From contig CH003004.1 in NCBI GenBank assembly GCA_000149265.1, positions 154,904 through 218,903 of the forward strand: DNA of 64,000 nucleotides, read 5' to 3'. The notes below the pieces were generated by a model that ran no database searches, was not told the origin of the DNA, and saw only the letters and a program-made list of their open reading frames with translations. Origin of the DNA: Ciona savignyi (Eukaryota; Chordata; Ascidiacea; Phlebobranchia; Cionidae). The translations under genes and the position numbers were made by a program. Below, piece after piece: positions 15,301 through 27,300 of the stretch; positions within the stretch are counted from its first letter, which is position 1; each line of letters starts with the position of its first letter.

Positions 15301-18300
15301 GTTCTAGAATAAACCACTGGGTTTTTTGTTTAGCTTATTAAACCACTGGAAGCTGCTTTCAACCATGCCACCTTTGGTTGACAGACTGACACACTTCCAA
15401 AAGGGTTAACAAGATATATAAGGAGTCAGAGTTGATTAAGTAAGAAAGTTGTCGCTTCATGAATGCCACCACCATTAATATTTATATTTAGTTTACATTA
15501 CTTTATATTTCGTTTAAGTAGTAAAATTATACAACAAAGCCTTGAAAAATTGAAAAAAAAACAGAAAAAGACAGCAAAACAAATGTCGGTAAAACATGCT
15601 TAAAATAACCAAATTATTTAAATTATTAAAGGCATTTCCAGTCATGGCAAAATGTAGAATATACATAAAAGAATGCAATGTAAAATAAGTAATTTAAATC
15701 ATAATTACCTTAACTGAAAAAAAAACATGTTTGAAACTGTGCTAATTATGTTTAATTATTACTTATTTATGGATAAAACTGTGATATTTCTGTACAATGT
15801 CCACTTAAGATTAATAAACGGTGTTTGTAGAAAATGTTCACTTTATGATTGTTTAAATCTATGGTTTCTGCATAATGTCCACTAATAATTGATAAAAAAA
15901 TGGCACTAACCTACGTCCAGGCAAAACAATCATTTGTTGTACATCGTTTATGCTGTTTTGCAGGTAGAACTCAACTGAAAAGAATAAATTTAAATTTTAA
16001 ACTACCAGGTGTTTGTGTCCTTGGGTAAGAAATTTAACAAATGTTAAGTCCACTCAATGCTGAAATCAATTAAACAAAAAACAAGGAAAGTTCTCTATTG
16101 GATTCAACACACTCCAATGGTTCTTATATCCCAACTGTCAACATGAGGTAATAAATGATTGAATATGTTAAGGATAGGATATTCATGTTTATCCCCGTAA
16201 ATGGAAAAACCAAGGAGGTTAACACACAGGCATTAGTCAGATCACCTTGCATTCACCGTCTGGTTACCGGAGCTATTGCAATGTGTTGGATAATTAGGAC
16301 ATTTCTTTAAGTTGGTAGAACCCATTAATCCGTTGGGTTCAACCGACTAGCTAGCGAACAGTTTCGAACCTGCAACCTTTCGGTTGAAATCCACCAGACT
16401 AAATGGTCAAACAAAGACTTATAAAGCTTCCTGTGTTTTCCTATTCCTGGATAAATGATAGTATCCTACCAGATCCCACTTTGCATACCGGATTTTTATT
16501 ATTTTTTAATTTGCAAAATGTTAAATATGTTGCAATCTTGTTAACCTTTATGTTACATCCACATTTATAAACAAGAAAATATTAAACTTACCATTAAAAT
16601 TGGTGTCACCTGAACCCAATGTTGGCGGTATATTGCAGTGTGGGTATGCGGTGCATGATATTATGAAGCTCATTGTTAAGTTAGATAGCAAGTCCACATA
16701 TATTGGCCCAGGAGTTAGATTAACAAAATCGGATACAGCAAATACGTCTGCAAAAACATAGATATTTTTAGGTTTAAAATAATGCTTGGAGAACAGTATT
16801 TAGATTTGTAAAAAATGCTTTTTTTAATTAGTAGTCAGTCACCCTGTCTGTAGGAAAAGCATTTAAAGGACATTGTCTTAATCCAGTGAAGTTAAATGAG
16901 TTGGTATAATTGAAATAATATTGTTGTAATCGATTTGGAAGATAAAATGCGGCATGTTGTATTTAAACACATCCATGTGTTAGAGCAAATGTGGGCAACT
17001 TCTCTAGTCGACAAGCCATATGTGGGAATATAAAGTTCTTGGTGGGCCGGATTATTACATGAATAGTATTTAATATCTTAATTAGGGCATGGTTAGATAC
17101 AGTCTGCGGGCTGGTCAAAATCCCTGCATGGGCCTGACCCGGCCCGCGGGACGTATGTTGCCCATTCCTGTGTTAGAGTACCTACTTGGTCTGTCCCTGG
17201 AGGTAAACTTGAGTAGAAGTAAATTTAGCCACAGTATAATTATGATTTACATATTGTAAAGTTTAAATACAATGAAACAATTTAAAACAGAAGAAAAGCC
17301 TGCATTTAGGCTTTAAAGTGATTTATTGAAAACAAAATGATTTGAACTACCGTTTTCACAGGTTTTGACGATTTTCTGAGTCAGATGATTGTTGTTGGTA
17401 TCAATTTCTTGGGCTCCTTCCAGCATTTCAACCTGGTTAGGTGAGGCTCAATAATGGCCGACAAGAAGTTTGTGTAATAAAATTTATTTCATTTATACTC
17501 ATTGCATTGCAGTAACACTGCCATTTGGAAGGTCAGTGGATTTTAATAGGGTATTTTCTTAAACCCATTAGATTAGGTCTGGGAATCCTGTAGCGATCTT
17601 AACCGTTTAACTGCAACCGATTTAGGTAATGGTTGTGAATTCTACAGTCTTAGGTAAAATTTAAAACAAGATCTAATGTTTTTTTATTTGAATAGAATCC
17701 GCAGTTTAATAATTTGGAAAGTAAAAAGTCTATTAATGCAATTTGATTAGATGAAATGTGAATACTATACAGTACACAGCATAATTATCTGATTAATTAA
17801 TAATTAAAGTAATGGTTTGCATTTAAATATAGAAACTTTAGTTAGTATGTTCAAAATAGCTATTCTGATAATAGTATTTTTTGCATTCTGTAACATCAAA
17901 TCCATGTACAGATATATATCAAACAGGTTTACCTACATTTTTAAGTTGTTAACCACTTTCCTATTAAATTTTTAAAATAAAAACAGTGTTCCCAACATGT
18001 AATATCATATTCTCACCCTTAGCATAGCATAGATTGAGCCGCAAAAATTCATTAAGTTGTTCATTACTGGTATAGAGTATGTACCAGTGACTACATTTCG
18101 AATGGTGCTTCCATTATACACTGTGTTTCCAACAGATGGTAGGTAAAGCCCGGAGAAAGCAGCATCCTCGATATAAGGTGAGGTGGAAAACCAGAGTGTG
18201 GATCTGAGAATATAATCCATTAATATATGTGCTTGGACAGAAACTAAAGGAGTACGGTAGTTTCTGACATAAGGTGAAAAAATACAGTAATTCCTTCAGA

Positions 18301-21300
18301 CATTTAGTGTAATAATAAATACATAGTATTATTAACTATTAAATACAAGTTGTTTTATTTTGGTTAAACACTGTCCTGTTTCCTTTCTGAGGACAAATAC
18401 AAGTAGTTTGATTACATCAAGAATCAAGCTGCTGAACCCAGCTGATTAATAGGTTCTACAAATCTGAAGTGAATTATACACAACACACTACAATAGTTCC
18501 TTTAATCCGACGATGGGAGCCAGGTCTAACAAGAATATGAACCAAATAATTAACCGTTTAAATCTTCTGGTGCAATGTGAAGTAGTTTTAACTAAGGCTT
18601 CCCACAAGAAACTGCCCACCCACGCCTTGAATATTTTTAAAACATTAAAGGTGAACCAAACTGTGATTGACATGATTCCTAAGTGTTTTAAAAAATGACA
18701 GTAGATTGACGAAATAAAAAATGCACGAGCGTCTTTATTTCTTGTATGTAAGAATGGATTAAAATGTAAATTTTACTATAGATGTACGTAAAATTATTGT
18801 TTACTGCAATCTAGATACTCAGTTCAGTTTATTTTTATTGTATTAATATAAAAATATATTTAAAAAAACAGAAAAAGACTGCAAAACCACCGTCGATAAA
18901 ATAAATTTATAAAAAATAATTATTAAATATAGATATGGTCAGATGTAGTCACTAAACCTAATTTATAAATAAAATATTGGTGTGACAGGATTTAACTAAG
19001 AAAACCTACTTACGCGTAAGAATATAACCCAGTTTGTCCGTTGGGTGGTGCTTTGGCAGAGATATGTGCTGTTATGTGTGCTGTTGCACCAACCACTGGC
19101 GATATCAAAAAGAAATCAGCCTTGACATCTTGTTGATCTAAAAAAAAATATCAGTTTAAAAATAAAAAGGGATCAGTTAAAAAATAAAAACCCGGTTTAT
19201 TACCGCTGGTTGGTAGTTCGTACAGCAGGCCATTCACGGATTGGCTGATCCATTGAGGGGTAGTGATTCCACGTATTCTTGCATCAAGTGCCAAAAAAGC
19301 GATGTGCAAATATAGCTTTTCTTCATGTTTTGACTAAAAATAAAAGGTATAAGATTTTTTTTAATTGTCTACCAAAAAAATATTTTCATCATACAATAAA
19401 TCTGACAGCTATCTTGGCAGAATCGGGATCAAAAATTTGTTTAGCCGTCAGGATAAAAATGACACAATTATCCACATCATTTTACTCATTAATTGTTATT
19501 CCTAAAATTATGGTTGTTGCAAGCTTAGGGTCAATTGACTTTTTCAATTGCCAAAGCAAAAGTTAATGTCCACAGGCAGTTGTCATTAGCAATTTTAATC
19601 TTTCAATAAAAGCCAAGTTTCTATATATAAATAAATGATCCCTTAAAAATCAAAAATCCCAAAATACAATGTAAAATAAAAGATCGAGGCTACAAAAACA
19701 GATCCACTGTTACACATAATGAATTTTACAAAAAAGTATTTTGAAAACATGAAAACTAAAATTCTGATTTGGGATCTTAGTAAGTCATAGTTTATGTTCT
19801 ATATATTTATTAAACAATATAATTTTTTACATATCAGTAACAAATATATTCTTAACCTGTATAGCAAAAACCTTCTCCGCATCTAAAACTAATGCAATAT
19901 CATCAATAAGAAAGCTGTCCCCTCTTCGCAAGCGCAGGAGTTGGGCGTCCCTTGGAAAGGTGTATGACTTGGTAACCAGGTTTTCTTTCATCTCAGTTGA
20001 CGTTTTTGGGATGGAACTGGATGTAAGATAAGCCTGGAAGCAAAAATGAAATATTACAATGCTATGAATTAAACGATAATAAAAGATTTAATGACAGTGT
20101 AAGCATATATAATGTAATGTAAGTACTCATTCTGGCACTATACTATTGTTTATTCCCCTAGGTGGGTGAATTTATTGGTTGGTTTAACATTTTCCAATAT
20201 AGTAAACAAAATGTGGGCAACAGATAACTAATACCAATAGTTATTAACTGAAAAGCACAGTGATAGACTCTTTATTAACTGAAAAAGCACAGTGATATAC
20301 TAAGTAATCCGAAGGCTAAAAACAATTAACACCCTCTGAAAAGCACAGTGATATACTAAGTAATCGAAGGTTTAAAACAATTAACACCCTACACTCTAAA
20401 TACTGTGGGATATGTAGCTACTTTAGCCATACAATGGCCCGTATTAAAGATCACTCCTGGTGATTATTACACCCATAACCAGCCTGTTTATGATACCAAT
20501 CTTAACCACAACAGTATGCTGGAAGGCAAAGCCATTTCCTTTAACACGTACCTCAACCAATACTGAGCTTTCTATAGTAACAAAATCGGTTTTGTACAAG
20601 TTTGTGATAACTGTGCTGATGTATATCGGAGTGTTAGTATTGGTCCATATCCGATTCTGACCGTCCAAGCTGTTTTTCGGAAACTTCACTGAACTCTGAG
20701 ATAGGCGTATAAAATCTAAAGAAAGGAAACAGGAAAACAGTTTAAAAAATACCAATTATTATTATTTTAAGTATACTATACAAACCTGTGTTGCAAAATA
20801 TGTTAATATCAATATCCGAACGAGCAAGTGAGTATGGCTTTAACAATAACCCAGCACATGGGCTTGATATTGATACTTGACCAGATGCTATCAACTCATG
20901 AGGCTTTTTTAAATGACGCAGAGTCCATTCAATGACATCAGCAGGCCTGTAGGATGATGAAGCACATGATGATGTCATCAAGTCTATTTCATTTTCATTT
21001 AATGGTCGAGACCAGACACTTAAACCAGCAAGTTTCCATTTTGTTGAGGTGGATGAATGAACTAATATATGTTCTCCATCTGGAATGATAAATTTGGGAA
21101 TTTGTTTATGTAAAAAACATTGTTTTATTTCCATAAATAATTCCAATATTGCAGCATTGTATGTAGGGATGCACAATATAGAATTTCAAATCTTTGAGAT
21201 TCAAATCTCAAAGGATTCGAATCTTTAAAGAAATTTGATAAGAATAGTTAGGATTCGAAATTATAAACCCTAATATTGGCTGCGATCCATCGCGCAACAA

Positions 21301-24300
21301 TCCGCGTTATGCCGATTATGCAACGCAACAATCCGCGTTATGACGATTATACAAACGTCAGCGCAATGTCTTTGCAAGCGTGCGACAATAGATAACCATG
21401 ATAAGAAAATTTTGGTGAAACTTTATTAAAGGTAATTCGTAATCTTAAAATTGTAACATGGCTTTTTTATTCGTATGTAATACCCGTAATGCGTTTCTTC
21501 ATACTGAAATCGTAGCTATCGTGCGAAATCGATCGTGGGAACAATTTTTGAAAGCGGGAGCACGAAAATACAACTTGTATTATAGCCTTACAACAACATC
21601 ATCTTATCAGTAGCCTACACGTGCATCGTAGACAGACGCGCTTAAAACGCACGAACGCACAAAGAAAGTAGGTCAGTTTCGTCGGGCTGTAATTACGTGG
21701 TTTATCGCACCTTTAAATATGACGCAATTTTTCCATCTTTAAATATGACGCAATTTTTTGCAATTTTTCATTATTCTAGAATACCTAAATATCCTATATT
21801 GTGCATCCCTAGTTGTATGGTTCCTGTTCAATATGCATACAGTTTACAGTGGATATGAGCTAAAAAGTCTATTATGTGCAGTTAGTACATTAGGTTAGGT
21901 TATTAATGATTATCCCATACATTAGAACACGCATTTGGAAATTGTCAGATTAGTTCCCAAAGGGATGATTCTCACACTGGTGACCATAGGGGCTTTATAA
22001 CATAAGGAAATCGTCACATTACTAGCACCCACAATCAGGTTATGGGTTCATGTAATTACCCGAAGACACAACCAACAAACTAGCAACCACTTTCGAATCT
22101 GTAGCCCTTCGGCTAAAATGCAACACACACTAAGCTATTTGGTCGGAAATCATTAAGTGACCGATACAATAGTAAGGATAATATTAAGTTTATTAATATA
22201 TGTATATATATATATTTAACCTTGTAACAAAATACGACTGGTAATCTTTCTTATTATTAATTATTAGGCTGTCTTTTTATTAAGTAAGAAACTCGGGTGA
22301 ATCCCCAAATGGTTAAAACCCTAAGAAAAAAATTTAAATACGCAAAAATAACTGTACTTTTAAATTGTTATGACTTTATCAGAATGTATAATTTATTTAT
22401 ATTTTTGGAAAAAAAAACATCTTTCCAATAACTACCACATCGGTTAGCTTATTGTGTCTGTGCAGCCGAATGACTATGACGTTATGATATTCCTGTTTAT
22501 TCCAGTAAATTGAAATAGGTTATCATAGGGGGAAACGTCAAATTACCGCAAAATTACGTAAAGGGACGTTCTTACAAGGGTAATTGTCAGATTACCTGGT
22601 GCCCAATGTCGGGTCATTAAACTATTGCAGTGTGTTGCGTTTAACCCTCTGAGATAAACATAATTCTACTTTATCCTATAGGACTACTTACCTGGCCAGA
22701 AAAGGTTGTACGTCGATTCCCTAAAACTGTTACCCTTGCTTTGCTTTACTCCGTCTATGAAACTGTACAGCGTATTTAAGCGACGAACCATGCATATCTT
22801 ATACCATTTTTCAACGCTAAGAATGTTGTGTATTGATGAATACGAGCCCTCGTTGCCTTTTACATTGATGCCGGTCACAGACAGTTGTAAGTATATCTAA
22901 AAGAAGTGGTTGTAATTAAGAAAATACTAGGTGTACGGATGGTTAACTTCCGAACATATAGGGCCTACAGACTGCTGAACAAATCGGTCGAAACTTTGAT
23001 TCGAAAAGTAAGAGGTTTCGGGGCGTTGCTTACACTGGACTATAGTTGTGGATCACCGTACTAACTATCATTCGGCTATGTTGCTAAATAGCATATATTT
23101 TGCTCGATTCAGTGGATTAAGATGTTTAGGAAAGTGACACCATACAATGAACATACTGTAATATATACGTAACCTGACTGTGTGCATACGATATTTTCAA
23201 GAAACACTTGCGTTCTAGATAGAAATGAGTTTTATGGAATATTCTATCAAATGCAGGTAGTTGTATTTACTCATATTACATTGGCCATTACCCTTTTCCT
23301 GGTATGTATTAAGACTGGGGGTAAATCTTTGTTTTTTTTAATAAAAAATTCAGGCTGTTGATAGAGGCTTAAAGTTCTGGCACAATAAAGTAAACAAAGA
23401 CACAGGGGCAAGCACTCCCGTACAGTCTTTACTTAGAACGGGCTTTACACTATAATCGCTCCATTACATATTACAGGTTATATGTTAAATTTTACGCACC
23501 ATTGAACCAACCCACAGTATAACAGGCCTATTTGGAAAGTTCAAGTCAACCCACAACGTAAGATCGAAGCAACCATAACGGGCCGTGTTTAGCTTACCAT
23601 GTTAGCATTGTGAGGATAGACGTGCAGATAGACGAACTCGTACTGGTCTCTCAATATCTCGGTGTAAGCCGGAACTTCAGAAAAATACAAGTGCATACAA
23701 AGCGTCCATTCGTCCGATCTGCTGGTATTTCCACGTTCGATTTTAAAGGATGAGTGTGCAGGAACTTCTAGCTGTAAACAGTACGAAACCTTAGCTTACT
23801 GAGTGATTGTTTTACGCTTCTATATCCAAAAAATGGCCCAAAATTACCCAAAAAATAGTCCAACTGTTTTGACAAAGGGGTAAGTCACCATGGTGTGATA
23901 GAAACCGGCTGTTAGCTGGTCCGACAGATTAGTCTGGTGGTTTAGTGTGTCACCTTTTAGCCAAAAGGTTTTCGGGTTCAAAACTGATGGCTGGCTAGTC
24001 GGTTGCGTCATTGTGCAAGGCACTTACCGGGGACATTGCCTGGACTAGCGGATTAATGGGTTCTACTAAATGGAAGTAACGTGTGTATTATACATAACAC
24101 ACTGTCATAGCACTGGTAACCCGATGGTGGTCGCAAGGAGATCTGACGATTGCTTGTGTGTTAACCCCGTTGGTTTTCTCATTCTCGGGGATAAACATTA
24201 CTATTCTATTCTGTTGGGCCCTTGGCTAATGTTTAATGGGTGCATGCAACGGTTTAATGGTTTAAACAATATATATACCAATTTCTTTACCGTATTAACT

Positions 24301-27300
24301 CCGTATAACAACGGCAATACAACTGTGGACAGAAATTAAATTGACCATTTACCGAGCTTTAATTACATTTAAAATATCTACAAACTTTAGGCCAAACTTT
24401 TGTTTTTTTCGACAGTTTTTTAGTTGACTAACTGCATAAGGTATTTAAACACGCAATAATGACTTTTCTATAAACTTCTAATAATTTAATCACATATGTT
24501 ATTATCGTAAATGAGTTTGATTTAAGAATTTTTTTTATCAAGAGCAAAAGTTACAGATTCGAAGTCTCTGTTATGTTAAGCAGTGTTACGAAACTTAAAC
24601 TAAATCACTCACAGTAAACTGGTTTATGTCGGTTGTAACAAGTTTTGCTGTTAAAGAAAGTTCTGATCCACATAGTTCAGGCTTGGAAGCCAGTTGCTGT
24701 TGAATTTCGTTGCTAAAATGATGTCGTACTTTCCACTCGCTTTTTCCAAAACCGCAGGTGGGCGCTAGTGGTGCGCTTGACAACTAAAAATAAGTATCAA
24801 ACAGATTTGTAATAGCTAGGTCGTGTGGTCGAATGAATGGTTAATGCGACCGATACATATACCTAATTACGTAAAAAACGGACTTAGAAACGAGCACCTA
24901 GTAATGAAATGTAATTTAAATTACTTGTGTATGGATGATCCGATTCCAAAAAACAGTAATGATATATTTAACTTGTATTATGATTAATACGATTAAAGTA
25001 AACATAAATCCCCCCCCCCCCAAAAAAATTCGTTGTCTGCCTTTATATGTACATAGGGCGGTTATAGTTCAAAAATAATACATATAAACGACACCCTAAA
25101 CCATATGATCTCAATTAATGTCAGTCGTACTTATTTTTAACACTTAATGCTTTACTTATTGTTAAAAACAATTTGCAAAATACAAATATCGCCACTGTCT
25201 GTTAAAGCTTCTCCAAATATTGTTTGTGGGTTAGAATTGAATGAATAACATTGAATTACTAATAAAATAAGTGTTTGTGGGTTAAAATTAAATGTATAAT
25301 ATTGAATTACTAATAAAATACATCTAAACGGTTAATAAGAATGTATTTTGAAGTAAAACGTATAATTGTGTTTTTCATATTCAGGACGTTCTGAATATAG
25401 ACCATTTTGAAACACCTAACAATAGATAGAATGGGATATTTATGTATTATGCAAGTGGAAAATATACCACAGTGAACTTTACAAAAGCAATCGTCAGAAT
25501 ATTTCACCGACCATAGTAATACTAGAACTAATGCAGTGTGTTGTATATTTTCCTGGGGCAGTGACACCTCGTAAAATGCGTTGTTGATTTAAAAAGATAT
25601 TGGTTAGGTTGAAAGGTATCATCACCAAGTGAAAGGGATACTTATACTTTTGCTCTAGTGACGTGTGTTATTTATGATACACGTCACCATGTAATCGATT
25701 ACTTGCCGCACATTAACACCTTACCGCTGTTTCGGAGCCATTCTTTGTGAGGGAGAAGTCAACGCGGTAATAATGGGGCGAGGACAAAGCAGGTGCGGTT
25801 ATCGTGCGACTCGCCACGACTTCGACCGTTAATTGCTCGTCGTCCGAACCTGTCACGTGGTCTGTGACGACTGAAGCACGAGATCCAGCAGATCTTAATA
25901 ACGAGAGGCCGAAGAGAGAGTGGCCGCGGCCTGAACTGTAGGTCACAGGACCTTAACAAAATAAACTAATAAACAATAAGGAATATTTTAATACTTATCT
26001 TTTGGTGCGTCGCTTTTCAGCCAAAAGGTTGTAGGTCTAAATTAGTAGCTCACTAGTCGGTTGGGTAAGGCACGGACATAACCTGAAGCCAGTGGGATGA
26101 TAGGTTTCACTAAATTAAGAAAACGTCTCAATCACACACAACACATTGCAATCGCCCCGGTAACCCCACGGTAGGCGCGAGGTAATCTCTCAAAACCGTG
26201 AAGTTGCTTTGGTTATTCGAAACGAATTGCATATAATAAGAAAATATATCTGATTATGTGGATTTCAATGGCCTAAAAATAAAAACACAAATTCGAATGC
26301 GACAGATATTAAATATCGTTGGTTGCCAAATAAACAGTTAATTCCATCATTTAGGGACAAACAAACCATACAATACAAAAACAATAATTACTTTTTATAT
26401 TGAAACATTTTAAAATTAAATCCTAGTTTATTGATTTTAATTCCCCTCTTAAAAGTATCCTTCCAAAATTAGTGTTTTTTTGCTAACAATTATTAGTTTG
26501 TTTGGCTGTTTCATTTTATTTATTTTTCGGTTGGTTGAACTCACCAGAAGAACGGCACAAAATTGAAGATCTGATGTCACATGACACCGGCAGCCAATCA
26601 GAAGTGTTTGTCAGTAGAACGACACAGGACGTTTTGGAATCGGTTTCCAGGGAAAGGGAAGAATCAATATAACTCAATTCAGTTGATACCGATGACTTCC
26701 AAACACAAGATTTCCATTGTAGACCGAGCCAAACATGGGGAACTGCAGATGTTGGGTTTTGTATCTATATACGCTGGACAATACTGGTTGTCCGACCGAT
26801 TTTTTCATTGGGTTAGTGCGTCTCCTTGAACCCAAAGGGTCGCAGACTCGATCGCAGACTCAAAACTAGTCACCAGCGAGTCGATTGTGTCATTGGTCAG
26901 GGCAGTTAACGGACATTGCCTCAACCCAGTGAAAACATGGGTTTTACCAAATTGAAGAAACGTCTGAATTAAACACAACACACTGCAATAGCTCTGGTAC
27001 TACATTTTATTTTAATTTATATTATTATAATTTTGTAAATGAGATTAGCTTAGTTTTTCGCTCCTCCATTTATTAATAAAAACTGACTTAAAAAGCGCAC
27101 TTCAAATTACCTTTGGCTCTTTGTAAAAAGTCAAGCACTCCAGAATTTTCCAGTTCGTTGATTGGAAGGAACAGTTCCGAGTTAGACAAGCTTGCGCAGA
27201 CCGAAGTAGCTTCGCTAATCGAGGCTGTGGGCTGGGTGGCGGACCCGACAGATGCCGAAACTAAACGAATGTAGGACGACCCAAAAGCAACCCAGTCTAA

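Larger units (their letters stand above)
20786..23771 (-). other. LamG/pentraxin-like domain exons of the giant protein
   Basis: Three exons (23598-23771, 22692-22896, 20786-21079) encode one concanavalin-type beta sandwich. Visible landmarks are 'SSFKIERGN...WTLCMHLYF', the 'EKWYKICMVRR...YSFIDGV' strand pair (compare W-H-x-V-A...L-Y-V-D-G) and the closing 'KWKLAGLSVWSRPLNENEI' (compare G-x-V-D-E-V-R-I-W-N-R-x-L-S). The split over three exons in compatible phase supports the splice model. Ligand unknown. Confidence 0.65.
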
